From Hyposmocoma kahamanoa (lineage: Eukaryota > Arthropoda > Insecta > Lepidoptera > Cosmopterigidae), in the NCBI RefSeq assembly GCF_003589595.1, contig NW_020653726.1:19983798-20047797 (forward strand): a stretch of 64,000 bases of DNA. Reading direction: 5' to 3'. The notes under the pieces are model-generated. The model made no database searches. It worked only from the letters and a program-made list of their open reading frames with translations, and was not told the DNA's origin. How positions within the stretch are numbered: position 1 is the stretch's first letter; the number at the start of each line of letters is the position of its first letter. Position numbers and translations under genes: made by a program. Positions 20,801-32,094 of this stretch are shown piece after piece.

Positions 20801-21715
20801 ATTATCCAATTTTATTCTATTCTATAATTTAAAAGTCCTAGTTTTACTTTCTAGTATTTAAGCTTTTGTTGTCCTTTTTACTTTGCGTGTGTATTATGAA
20901 AATAAAAACAATTTAATAAAGTTGCTTCCCTCATCTGGAAATCGAACCAACCAAATGTGAGAATGAAAACGTTCTGGATATTTATGATGACGTTCGAAAG
21001 CGTCAATTATAAGGATTAATTTCTTTTTAATAATATACTATCATAAATTAAAGGAACACTGTGAATTTTATTCAAAGAAACAAACTTCAAACTGCCAATG
21101 TGTTTACGACATATGCAAATTAATTTACCAAGGTTTCAAATGTGATCCATCTTCTTGTATGTAAATTCTTTTGATAAGTTCGTTGCTCGTAGATCTTTTC
21201 AATATGATAAATCTGATTATGATTGTAATTCGACATAACAGCCACAATTCCGTTTTTAATTCGTCCATATTGTCAAATTGCTTCATGATTATCACTAATT
21301 TCAGGTTTCTTACCACGGTATGACTTCTTTTTATTTTCCCGATATTTCGGAACAGTTGCACGCTCCATGGTCACGAGTTGATTGGACGGCGGCAGATGAC
21401 AGCTTTAAGAGTCCACATATCTGTCTACCCTCTTGCGCTGTCCACGACTACCTTCATCGCGATTTGTTGTGGCGTTACTATTGTCACTCACTTTTTTCAC
21501 ACAAACCACACTCACTGTATCCACACGCGAAACTGAACTCGAGGTGTTTTTGTTTTTATTACTGCACGCACTAAGGACCGGATACAAAACATTTAACCGT
21601 GATGATGGTTTTAAACTGCCCAGTGCATGGAATCCTCAGTGTTATAGAAATCGGAAATAACGATGGTACCACAAACACCCAGATCCGAGACAATATTGAA
21701 AAGTTAGTTTTTACA
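20800..21715. other. Anonymous DNA
   Basis: No gene is supported. Overlapping frames at 21320-21660 on both strands lack any signature. TTCCCGATATTTCGGAACAG near 21345 looks like part of a dispersed repeat, but no second copy is visible in the window. Confidence 0.35.
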
Positions 21716-21810
21716 CTGACTCGGCCGGGGATTGAACCCGGGACCTCAGAGATGGCGACATCACGAAAACCAGTGTGCAAGCCATTCGACCACGGAGGCC
21801 GTCAAACTTC
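21715..21810 (-). repeat. SINE tRNA-like head (minus strand)
   Basis: Box B GGGTTCAATCC (minus strand, about 21728-21739) and CCGTGGTCGAATGGCTTGCA as the box A region give the usual tRNA spacing. The stems are degraded. Confidence 0.65.
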
Positions 21811-22004
21811 TTTCATAACCTATCGATAAAACTGTCGACAACAACTACATGATTATTTAAAATTTTATGAAACTAGCAACCCTGCAAATGTCATTTTACT
21901 CCGTCTTCAAAAAATTCTCGTCTTGTCGAATCTATTGTCACATGTAAATTGCATTCATTAATTTATAAAGAAAATGTAAGCGTCGTGTAACTATTAGATG
22001 CAGG

Positions 22005-22330
22005 ATGTGGAACAATGTAATAAGAGGGCGTTATGGCGTGAAAGATGATGTAGTGACTAAGATAGAAAAGGGAACGCTTCAATGGTTGGTCATATGGAAA
22101 TGATGGATGTTACTAGAATAATGACACAAATTTATAGAGCGAATGTGGATGGAAATGTGGGAAGAATCGACTCCGGCCGCGGCGATTAGGTTCATGGGCA
22201 TCTTTAAAAAAGACTGGTCAAAAATAAAGAATAAACCGATGTGGAAACCACGAAAAGACTAATGCGAAAGGAAGTGAAGGAAGACAGGGGTCATAGTAGT
22301 ACGTATGTAGACAGTGTCATAATTAGCAGT
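22005..22330 (+). mobile_element. LINE C-terminal fragment
   Basis: A frame holds GVKDDVVTKIEKGTLQW, and the frame beside it continues GHMEMMDVTRIMTQIYRANV then DGNVGR. This is the recurring LINE block with an LRWFGHxERM-type core, here broken by a frameshift exactly in the core. It is followed by CAATCATTATCAACCCATTT near 22335, a common LINE 3' end motif. Confidence 0.65.
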
Positions 22331-22383
22331 TACAATCATTATCAACCCATTTCCGTACTAAGGCTACGGGTCGAAGACTAAGT

Positions 22384-22544
22384 GTCGTCTTCTAGAACTC
22401 TACTCAATGCTCAAGTCAGGATTTGAGTATGGTTTAAAGCACTCGAAATTATACTCTAATCCCTGCCATTAGAGTCGTATTTCCAGTGCTTGAAATCATG
22501 CTCAAATCCTGACTTGAGCATTGAGTAGAGTTCTAGAATACGAC
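22384..22544. mobile_element. Fold-back miniature element, copy 2
   Basis: GTCGTCTTCTAGAACTCTAC at the left end pairs with GTAGAGTTCTAGAATACGAC at the right end, and ATGCTCAAGTCAGGATTTGA pairs with TCAAATCCTGACTTGAGCAT. It has the same architecture as 17391-17563. Confidence 0.75.
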
Positions 22545-23040
22545 CCAAAGAGCGGTGCCACACGAATCCTTGCGTTAACATTGCGACGCCTGAGCGGTGA
22601 CGCTGCGGTCGCTTATTTTTTAGAGAACTAAGTAAACATCTTGAATTCTTCGTCATTTAGCGATTGACCGCTAGATGGCAGCACATTGATTGAAATATCA
22701 ATATGTAAACGTAGTAACTTGCAATAATAGGTACTTGATGGTATAAACTTTCAACGTTATGCCAACAGGGTAAAGTTTATGTTAACAGTCCCGAATTGAT
22801 TATTTATTTTTAAATTAGAACGTACGATCAATTAATTATCAAGATTTCGTAGTGTTTCATATTATGAATGTGTGAGTTTTGGTAAATCGGTTCTGATAGT
22901 AATCGAGGTTTAAGACACTTCCATTCTTTTTTTGTACCATAGTTGCGGTGACGGAACGCAGCGGCGCAGCGCCCTCGAGGCATCGCTCTAAGGGAGTCGC
23001 CGTACTTATTAACACGGAATCGCATTAAGCCGGTTATCAA
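22545..23040. other. Anonymous DNA with a full CTCF-like motif
   Basis: No gene was found. CCGCTAGATGGCAG at 22668-22681 matches the animal CTCF core pattern at every position. GC content rises briefly near 22550-22610 and 22940-23000. Confidence 0.4.
22668..22681 (+). promoter_or_regulatory. CTCF-like motif
   Basis: CCGCTAGATGGCAG fits CCRSYAGRKGGCRS in all 14 positions. Related CTAGATGGCG sites are at 2148, 9863 and 43356. Binding is inferred from the motif only. Confidence 0.35.
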
Positions 23041-24510
23041 AAGCTTTCATCATCATCATCCTCTGGCCGTTTTGCCCATTGCTGGGTATAGGCGTCTCGT
23101 AGTTTGTGCTATCACCACGTCGCTACCCAAGCAGCATACCCATATATAAATATAGTATGAGATATTTAATAGAATTTAATTCGATTGAATATTTTAAGAG
23201 TTTAAATTCCCTCAAGATATCTCGAAGAATGTTTCTAGATTATTTAAAGTAAAAGTGGGCACAACTTTATTAGTAGATTACAAGAGTGCTTTGAGAAACT
23301 ATCTGTAGGTAGTGTTAAGAGTGATTCTTATCTTTTTTCTCAAGTAACCCTCCTAGAATGCTACAAGACCATTTATAGAATGTAGACAGTTTTTGTTTAG
23401 TCTTGTAGACAGTTTTTAGGTAATTTATAGTCTATGATAGTTTTCTTAGTAATGCTATTTTAAAACAAAAATACTAAAGCGTTACATACATAAGACGCGA
23501 TTCTGTTAATACTAATGGATTTCAAGTTTAATAGCGTACAAAATGTAAGCTACCAAAATTGCAACATGGCGAAATTAGATATAATATTTCTGACTTTTTC
23601 GGGCAATGTTTAATCGGTTGGAAAGCGCGAATTGACGTACGACTTTAAATGCATTGTGAAAAGTTATGTAAAACCTATCATAAAAGTAATGCGCTCGCTA
23701 AGTTTTAAATATTTATGTATAAAATATAAACTTAATAAAAATACAGTTCTCGATTTTCGGTTTTAAATATTTATAGAAAGCTTAAATATACAAAATAACT
23801 CTCAAAACAAACCATTTCCAAGAAGTTCTAGGCTTCTTCAAGCTAATTTTTACTTAGATGTACTTTTTTAAAGAAACGAAATTTTTCTCGGCTACTTCAT
23901 AGTCATTCTTTAAAAATAAAACACTGTTGAGAGCATTTTGTCTATAGCTTTATCTATAGAAACACTTTAAAACACGAAAAGATTATTTTTACTTGCTTTA
24001 GTGTAGTTGATTTTGTAGAAGAATATTCACTCCTATTTAGCTTTTATGATTGTCTACAAAACGCGATGTTTCTAAGCGATTTTTTCTTTTGACAGTATTA
24101 CAAAACCTTTATAAAAGTTATAAGAATAGTGAGCGTATTATGCAATAAAAAACTTTTTCAAACACTAGGTGAAAAAAACAATTTAAAAATTCAATTTGTC
24201 GCAAATGTGTTATATATGACTAGAAAGGTAGATAAATTCCCTGTCATATAAATATGAGGAATATTTTAATGACATACCTAACTATGTTGGAGGAAATAAA
24301 ATTTTCATTACAAAATTGAGGTTATTTCTTGACGCCAATCACATTTCACACAATGATTTCACTGTATTCTATTGATGACGGCACAATACACATACACAAC
24401 ATTGAAGTACAGTAGTTTACGCGCTCATTTCAATTGTTTTTATCACTTATTTATTTGTCAACAAACATGACCGGCCATGACCGGTTCGCGCGCGATTTGC
24501 GACTATTATA
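23040..24510. other. Anonymous AT-rich DNA
   Basis: It begins with CATCATCATCATCCTCTGGC and TTGCCCATTGCTGGG, the common 3' end of RTE-like LINEs. The rest, to 24510, is AT-rich with many TCTAGA/CTATAG-type short palindromes and no recognisable gene. Confidence 0.35.
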
Positions 24511-24512
24511 AC

Positions 24513-25365
24513 CAGGATTGCCCACAAATTTGTGGGGAATTCCCCAAATTGTGGGGAATTTCAACTAAAGTTTGTGGGGATTGGCGCTATGTGAGGAAAA
24601 TGTGGGGATTCTAACATTTTATCATTTTGTTTAATCTATCAATTGCTGATGCATCGCTAGTTTGATCGTTACTGTTAGAAACACTGTGATGGGCTATATC
24701 GACATGTTTTTCAACATCGCACGTCCTTGGTATTATTAACAATCAGCTTAAATAGAATTATTATTAGAGCATTTGGTTCTGAATTGTAAAATTACCACTC
24801 GGTGCGTGTTGAGTTCGCGATTCTTTCTCCCTCTTAGGCCGGCCCCTGGTAAGGTAAGCAAAACGAAATCAGCTATTGATGAACAAAGCCGAGTAGTTGG
24901 TACTTCCACACCACAACTTACCATTCGTCAACTTTAAATATTAAGTATAATAATAGGTCGAAACTCATTGATTTTTTCTAACATTAACATAGTGCCATCA
25001 AATGCACAACAAATAATCAATTTACTTAATTTTGTAGGCAAAGAAAAATGAATTTTTTTCAAAGACGGATTACAGATTAATGTTGAATCTAATTAAAATA
25101 AATAAACGATTTAAGGTCATCTAATTCTATAATTAGTTTTACATTTTACATTCTATTTACATTCACAGCAAAGGTAATAGATTTTATATAATACATTTTG
25201 AGTTTGTTAACCCTTTATTATATTTTTAAGCGATGTATTTCTAATAAATAATGAAAACTCGAGATGTGAGGAATTTGTGGGAAATATGAACTTTGCTCTC
25301 CCCACATTTGGGGATTTTAAGCTCGATTTTTTGGTGATTTTGAACAATTGGCATTGTCAACGCTA
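24513..25365. mobile_element. hAT-like miniature element (candidate)
   Basis: The left end is CAGGATTGCCCAC. The right end, read inverted, is TAGCGTTGACAATGCC, a weakly matching hAT-type pair. The flanking octamers ATTATAAC and ATTGTATC agree at six of eight positions, as expected of an old 8-bp duplication. The subterminal regions carry repeated TTTGTGGGGA motifs in both orientations (24526-24610 and 25270-25315). No transposase remains. Confidence 0.4.
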
Positions 25366-25373
25366 ATTGTATC

Positions 25374-25865
25374 GAATGATGTGAGTTAAGGTTCAACGTT
25401 CACCACCTCCACCAGATCTTTTAATATTCTTTACTTTATCCATTTTGCAATTTAACTCTTACAACGTCCAATAGAGTAAAAACCCTAATTGTAATATTTT
25501 TTTAAATAAAATCTTCTGAAGACGCGCTATAACGCGTTTGTTAAAAAGTACAAACACTACAGAATGTCTATAAATTAAATATATCTAGAATAAACTTAAG
25601 AACTCTAGTTTTTAGAGTGTTAATAAACTTCACTGGATGTGTATAGAACCATTTTACTAAAAATAATCAGTTGCGCTACAAATGAACTTAAAATAAGGAC
25701 TATAAGAGTAAATCTTGAGAGAGATTACACTTAATTAAATTCTTTGGTATTAAGCAGGTTTTAAAATTTTGACTTGAGTGAAATAAGTCTATAAGAACAA
25801 TTTCTTTTTTCTAAAACCATTTATAGAGAACTATTAGCTAATTCTGTACCAAATTAAGACTTTTT
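25374..25865. other. Anonymous AT-rich DNA
   Basis: No gene or classified repeat was found. Confidence 0.4.
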
Positions 25866-26112
25866 ATAGATATGACAGTTTTAAGGCGTATAAAGTATGC
25901 TCCTTGGGTAGTCTCATCTGTCTATGGCCCACGGTTTTGACAGTGTCGTCTATCCATCTCATTGCAGGATATCCCATCATACTGTAGCTACCTCTTGACT
26001 GAGTTTCGAGAAGTGGCGTGAGAGGCTGGAGCAGTCGTGGATATTGCGAATAAATGTGAACATATCTACTTGAAAAGAGGGAGACGTGGCGTTGCAATCT
26101 CTGCCCTACCAA
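25866..26112 (-). mobile_element. LINE C-terminal fragment (minus strand)
   Basis: The minus-strand frame includes GYPAMRWIDDTVKTVGHRQM, the block that in RTE-like and related LINEs reads GRPxxRWxDD(I/L)xxxAGxxWMxxAQDR. The upstream part of the frame is degraded. Confidence 0.6.
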
Positions 26113-26800
26113 TGTATGAATTTGACAATTTTAAATTTGAATAATAAATTCCGGTTGAGTAGATTTTAACGATTATTGTTTGATTATGCATCGTACAGAT
26201 TTCCTCGTACAGTCGACAAACACTGACAGTCACACATCGGCCCCGCCCATTGTATAGTAATAATTAATTATTTGTACAATGACAGCTTATCACCGCGCAC
26301 CGGTTTTGCCTAAGTTTTGCTGTGCACCGCTGCGGACGCGTCTGCGTTACCACGGATAAAACCCGTCTCTTGCTGCGCGGGTGCGACTACGTGGGAGGTG
26401 ACAAGCCGCTCCGAGGAAAGCCGCTTTATTTCACTTAAGATGTTGTCTATTGATACTAAATGATTGTTGTCTATTAATACTAAGAAACTGAGCTCTGGGG
26501 GACATGTCTGCCGATACTTTAAGTTTTTAGTTCGTCCTCTAAACTTAGCAGAGATGATGTAGTGATGAAGAGTAGAGAAAGTCGAGCAGACACAGCTAGC
26601 TTTATATTTTGTTGCGAGGCAGACAAATTAACAATATATCATATGTATTTCCTGCGAGTACGAGCCCAGAAACCTTCTGCCTGAAGCCGGTAGGACTTAT
26701 CAAAAGATTTATGACGAAGCTTATATATAATCGACTTGTTTGAGTAGCATTTGCCTGGGGCCTACCTTTTTCCACAGTTAATACTCATATTCCGCTTTTT
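26113..26800. other. Anonymous DNA
   Basis: A CpG-rich patch lies at about 26290-26420. ATTGTTGTCTATTAATACTA near 26462 repeats GTTGTCTATTGATACTAA near 26441 as a short tandem duplication. No gene is visible. Confidence 0.35.
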
Positions 26801-27195
26801 TTTATAAAAATATAAGTGCGCATCTAATCTTCATCTCACCTGATGAAAAGTGACGATGAAATCGACGATGGAGCGTGCACATCTAAATAATACCTATTCG
26901 CTCTCGCCTTGAAAAGACCTAAAATATACCGTTCAGGGAACAAGTCTGCAGGCAAGAAATTCCACTCCACGGCTGTTCCTCATGTAAACGTGGAAGCGAA
27001 ACGCTTTAGGCCAACCCTTGAAGTAATCACAACATAAAGGTGGAACCCTAGCTTAGGCGTGGTCCCCCCATTGTTGGAAAGGGGAGGCGGAATTAAATTG
27101 TGCAATTCCCTCGCACACGGACGTCGTGAAGTTTTTGGCACGATATTCGGCACAATGTTCGGCCCAAACATTCCGTCCTGGACCTGGCTCATGGC
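26800..27195 (-). mobile_element. LINE 3' end (minus strand), degraded
   Basis: It is homologous on the minus strand to the better copy at 40910-41460. Blocks ATCTCACCTGATGAAAAGTG, CTCGCCTTGAAAAG, GGGAACAAGTCTGCAGGCA, CCACTCCACGGCTGTTC and GGAAAGGGGAGGCGGAATTA are all shared in order. The frame is lost. Confidence 0.65.
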
Positions 27196-27199
27196 TTCA

Positions 27200-28925
27200 G
27201 GATACTTTCATTTTTTTATTGGTTGTATATTTTTTATTATTTAATTAATAAATTTTTGTTATATCCAAGTCGTTCCAAGCCGTCTGCGTAGTAACCGGGA
27301 TTTACTGCTTTCTTACAACAACCGCATTGTGTTGTCGTATCTCCAAGGACGCACTAAACCGACCTAAACCAAAATGACACAATAACATGTTAAATTAAGC
27401 AACGTCCACCAAATCCCTTGATACCAATTAAGTATTGTTAAATAATGATCTTAGTGGAACAGAGAATAGGATCTCACCCCTGTCAGCACCGTCTGGCGAT
27501 GACTGATGGCACTTTAGCTCGGTGTTGTTCCCAACACGTCTTAGTAATGTTGCTTTATATGAACAACTATTGCAATTGTGGCTTTTGTCGTGCGCAATAT
27601 ATTGAGTTAATTTATTTCTTAATTTATGTATTCGCTTGGTGATGTGTTACCCAGTTGCTGCCGTGCGTTAACTTCTGAACGGATTTAAATTATGGATTAT
27701 ATAGTTTCCTTAAACATTCATAATCGGCAACCCGGCAAGAAGGAGAGCGTTTAAGCCAGCTTTGGAAAAGATAATTATAACGATAAATTATACCTTGATA
27801 TCTATAATATTATTGGAACAACGCCGAACAAATGCCATGCCATATGTTTGTATGAGTACTGTAGACTTATCCAAAGGTGTCAAATGTCAATAGCGGGAAA
27901 GATGTTGGAAGAAAACGGGAAAGACCACTCGATTGCGCTCATCAGTCGCGCGCGCAATCGCGCACTCGCACACTCGAACACGTACAGTGTCAAAAGGACG
28001 TCAAGCGTCACACTTAAGACTTAAATCCAACTCTATGCCGCTTACGATAAGAACGGTCCAAAGTACTAAGTGTCAAGCTTGATGTTTCACGCGGTCTATC
28101 CTGCGCAATTAGCTTTTATACGGACGATCTTTCTGTTCAATCGCGCGCGAAAGAACGTTAGTTTAAAAACTTCAAACAGGTAATCTCGCACGATTGCACG
28201 TATAGGCTTTTGCCCACGAGGCTTGATCACGCGCGATAGAGTGACTGTGTAACGGGGGCTAAATCTCAAGCTTAGACTGTGGAAACCAAAAGACACATAA
28301 ATGAGATGTTATAATTATATGATGCGTTTCGACGTTGAAAACATAAACATGGTATTTTCTTTGTTTAACTACTGCGTACCGTCGTAAGCGATTGGTCTGT
28401 ACTAATGCATGCCGGGTTAACGAGTTTTTCACTTGCGTTTTTGGCTTGCTTGCATTGGCTGGGCACATGGCCTTCCGCGCTAAGGCGTTCACGGGTTCCG
28501 CTTTGCGTTACGGAGAGACATGCGCGCATGCGCGGCGCCTTGCCTTTGTTTGGTTTGTCTGTCTCTGTGATTGACCAGTGTGCTTTCCACCACAACTTTC
28601 CTTGTTGCTTGCGTGGAAATATCAAGCTTGCTAGAGTATCAAACTCACGCAAAGAAATCCAACGCAAAGCAAGCGGCTGGCGTAAGCGAGTGCAAGTGCA
28701 AGTGCAAAGACTCGGCATAAACACGAGAATCGCAAATATGTAACGTCATCTTAAATGCCAACTGTGTCCATTTCGCCATTTTTAGAGTACAGACACGGTT
28801 GTCAAACGGAAATATATACCTAGCAAAATGTTAAAACTAATGTTTAGTTAAGTGTTTTATTGAATTATTAGCATGAATTTGTAATAAAATGTACAAAAAT
28901 AGATTAAACAAGAATCATTACCTAC
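27200..28925. other. Anonymous DNA with a CpG-rich stretch
   Basis: 27925-28300 and 28390-28740 are unusually rich in CG dinucleotides (for example CGCGCGCAATCGCGC near 27950 and GCGCATGCGCGGCGCC near 28523). Two overlapping frames of 112 and 119 codons on opposite strands fill 28365-28743, with no domain recognisable in either. The block AACTCTATGCCGCTTACGAT near 28030 recurs at 33525 and, diverged, at 36540 (family E). Confidence 0.35.
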
Positions 28926-28927
28926 TA

Positions 28928-29378
28928 GCCGCTCACGCGATGCGCTCATCCTACCGCAAAATGGCGGCTATTTGGTTTCGCAAATTAGAAAAGGATTCAG
29001 TTTAAATACAAGTTTTTATAAATAAAAATTATTATTCTGCATTGCTAAATAAATGCCCTCCGTACTACAACAAAAACATCTCAAATAAAATGCAGTAATA
29101 CACCGCAAATCCTGCACTTAAAAAGCACTAATGACATTTTTGGTGTACTTGGGTAAATATGATAATATTCCGTTTGAGTGGTTCTAACGTTTACCATGAA
29201 ATTACTCCTTAAAGTATAGTTTATAAACATTTATATTCAGGGTAAACTTAAAAAACGCTATGTATTTACGGTATGTTTTCAATAAATAAACACTGAAATC
29301 ACCAGCCCAAACAATAACACACACGATTGTTGTGACGTATTTTTGAAGTTGTTTCTTTTTTTTAAATGACAGACCCAG
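28928..29378 (+). mobile_element. 606-bp TA-flanked TIR element, truncated copy
   Basis: It begins GCCGCTCACGCGAT after TA (28926-28927) and matches the first three quarters of 29815-30420. It stops after AATGACAGACCCAG, where a family A fragment takes over. The other TIR is missing. Confidence 0.8.
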
Positions 29379-29480
29379 TCAGTTGAAGTGTCTCTGAGAG
29401 TTTTAATCGCAAAGATTTGAGGGCATTGCCACTTCACCCGTCACCCTGTGATATAAAATTGATAAATCCTATGTGCCTTT
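29379..29480 (+). repeat. Family A dispersed repeat, fragment (plus)
   Basis: CAAAGATTTGAGGGCATTGC, CACTTCACCCGTCACCCTGT and CCTATGTGCC are family A blocks. The piece joins the broken end of the TIR element without a gap. Confidence 0.6.
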
Positions 29481-29814
29481 AGTACAGTCACTAGTAGTAC
29501 AGACCTTCTTTTTTTCTAATTTTTCTGCTAACAAAACATCTAATACATTTTAATGTCGAATTTCTACAAGTAATTTGGCCGTATCCCGTCCAATTTCCGA
29601 CTTCAGTTTCCGATCATTAGTAAATATGGCGAGGGTCTTATACATGAATGAATTTAGATCCTTTACTATTCTGTGGTAGATGTACGATGGTTAGTCAATA
29701 ACAGGATACAGGTAACTTCAAAAATGGACGATTTACACTAAATGTGCGCGAACACAACAAGGATCTACAATGCCATTGCAGTGGATAACGGCGATTTTCT
29801 AAACTTCTCTATTA

Positions 29815-30420
29815 TCCGCTCACGCGAAGCGCTCTTCCTACCGCAAAATGGCGGCAATTTGGTTTCGCAAATTAGAAAAGCATTCAGTTTAAATACAGTT
29901 TTTATAAATAAAACATATTATTCTGCATTGCTAAATAAATACCCTCAGTACTACCAACAAAAACATCTCAAATAAAATGCTGTAATACACCACAAATCCT
30001 GCACTTAAAAAGCACTAATGAATTTTTTGGTGTACTTGGGTAAATATGATAATATTCCGTTTGAGCGGTTCTAACGTTTACCATGAAATTACTCCTTAAA
30101 GTATAGTTTATAAACGTTTATATTCAGGGTATACTTAAAAAACGCTACTTACGGTATGTTTTCAATAAATAAACACCGAAATCACCAGCCCAAACAATAA
30201 CACACACGATTGTCGTGACGTATTTTTGAAGTTGTTTCTTTTTTTTAAATGACAGACCCAGGCATTAAAAACTTTATGGTTTGCTAGAGTAGTTACCGAA
30301 ATAGCAATTAGCATTAGTTTTACCTGTTATAACTTCGATATCCGATAAATCGGTATAAAATCATCACCGGTACCTCTAGGTGTGGTATGCGTCTACGGCT
30401 GCATGTATCGCGTGAGCGGA
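29815..30420 (+). mobile_element. 606-bp TA-flanked TIR element, full copy
   Basis: TCCGCTCACGCGA at the left end and TCGCGTGAGCGGA at the right end form the inverted repeat, with TA outside both ends (29813-29814 and 30421-30422). It has no coding capacity. Near the left TIR it carries CAAAATGGCGGC, which matches the YY1/Pho recognition sequence and is conserved in all three copies. Confidence 0.85.
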
Positions 30421-30422
30421 TA

Positions 30423-31090
30423 AGCATTCTCAGTTCCTTAAAATAAAATTATCCACTCGTTTAATATTGATCTATTTTAATGAAATGTTTTAATCATACT
30501 TTGATTACAGTAAACAATATACAAACATAAAAAAATCAGTTACAATATTCAAGTCATACATTTGCGTGTCGATAATGACTTATCGATAGATTATGGTACA
30601 ACACTAAAGAAATCCGCTATTTGTTGTGTGTTGTTCAATTTTTGTTTATTATGGCAGCTCCTTTCCTTTATTTTTTGTACGTCCTCTAAGCGTTTTATAG
30701 TACATAGATATCATTATTTCCTCATAGATTTTTTAACCAACTTTAAAAAAAAAACGTAACATTACGTTTGAAGTTTTTTAAAACAATTTGATCTTCAATT
30801 ACATAAATATAAATTTCAACCAGAAAGCTGGAATTATTTTACGTTTTTCTGCTGAATGCCTAAGAAGGCTCTCACAACCAAAAAGTAGGCTGGAGTACAT
30901 CACAGGGATTCGAACGAAAAGCAACCGTTCTCCCACACTGTCCCAACATTGCTCATTTTTTTTAAGATCGATTAATTGTTGTTAATCATGTTTTATGACA
31001 AAATTGACGACTGTAGCCGAAATTTGTAATAAATACCAAAAACAAAACACAGAAATATATATATAAATACATGTATGTAATATTACTCCA
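30423..31090. other. Anonymous AT-rich DNA
   Basis: No gene was found. GGGATTCGAACGAAAAGC near 30905 resembles a degraded SINE box B region. Confidence 0.35.
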
Positions 31091-31109
31091 GCCTAATATA
31101 TATATTAGG

Positions 31110-31292
31110 CCTTTGTTGGGGTTGCCGGGCTTCTGTAGTGCGTCAGGGATATTTGCCAAAACCCGCATTGATAATTTCTTCGCGATCATGCGTAAAATGC
31201 CGAACTCTCTGAGTTGCAAATTGCGCTACAGCACCAACTGTGTTCTGAAGATGATTGCGGAAAAGGCTGAGACCCTTATCCAAGAAAATTAG
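31110..31292 (+). mobile_element. LINE C-terminal tail fragment
   Basis: The frame 31071-31292 includes NFFAIMRKMPNSLSCKLRYS then TNCVLKMIAE. This is the helical C-terminal tail seen in several LINEs (FxAIxRxxxASLxxRxRxSxNxxLxxxxE). The related tail at 62395-62628 supports the assignment. No upstream reverse transcriptase is attached. Confidence 0.5.
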
Positions 31293-31439
31293 ATCGAATT
31301 ACTCAAGCGGGTACAATCCGTACCCGGAACTAATGGTTTCGGAATGGTGTATAGTGCCCAGATTTCTCTTTATGAATGAATAACTAATTACCAACTTGTT
31401 ATAATGATTAATACAAAGATCAAACATAAAAAAAATCAT

Positions 31440-31935
31440 TTAAGCCTGTGTGGCATTATTGCGTTCCAATTTTGAAAGTACAGGCGACTTCCCATAGTCC
31501 GTCGATTCGCGAGACGCGCTGTGCAAGCTCGTGCCAACGCGCCCCGGGAAGATGGCCGCGTTCCGCGTTCTTCATACTTTTAATTTGATCGAGTATTGCT
31601 TTATTTGATGCATTTCAAAGTAATTGTTTCGGATGGATGTCGGATGGACCGGGAGTAGATCACCAGACTAAGCTCTCGACACATACGTGCCGGCACGCGC
31701 GACGTCAGCTCGAGACCGCCCGGACAAGTCCATGGCGCGAGCTAGCCTATTCAAATTGGCGCGGTGCGGACCGGCCTTTAACATGACGGGCCGTGTGAAG
31801 CCAGAATATGTCTCAGGGTAATGGGCCCAGTGGCAGTGCCCATCAGATCATTGCGATTTAAAGCTCCGAGTGTCACTGCAAATGCTATACCAGGCCCACG
31901 ACTTGTTCATCCCGTCTCTTGAAACATAAAAAAAA
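31440..31935 (-). repeat. Family A dispersed repeat split by a GC-rich insert
   Basis: 31440-31490 and 31797-31935 carry consecutive family A blocks in minus orientation: GCATTATTGCGTTCCAATTT, then TATGTCTCAGGGTAATGGGC and CAGATCATTGCGATTTAAAG. The expected middle is replaced by about 300 bp of GC- and CpG-rich sequence at 31491-31796 that I cannot classify. Confidence 0.6.
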
Positions 31936-32094
31936 AATTCGAGTCCTGTCAGATTAAAGGAAGTTATCTTTGTATTAATTGTTATTATTATAACAAATAA
32001 GGAGTAATTTCACAAAATATAAATAAATAGCAAACAAGTCGTTAAAAAAACGAAAAACAAAGATCTCCAACAAGCACATAGAAAAATTCGTAAG

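Noticed and set aside
23100..25860. One large inverted-repeat element
   Set aside because: The two halves share AT-rich, palindrome-rich composition, but I could not align long arms by eye.
28365..28743. Protein-coding gene in the CpG-rich stretch
   Set aside because: Frames are open on both strands at once, as high GC content produces, and neither has a recognisable motif.
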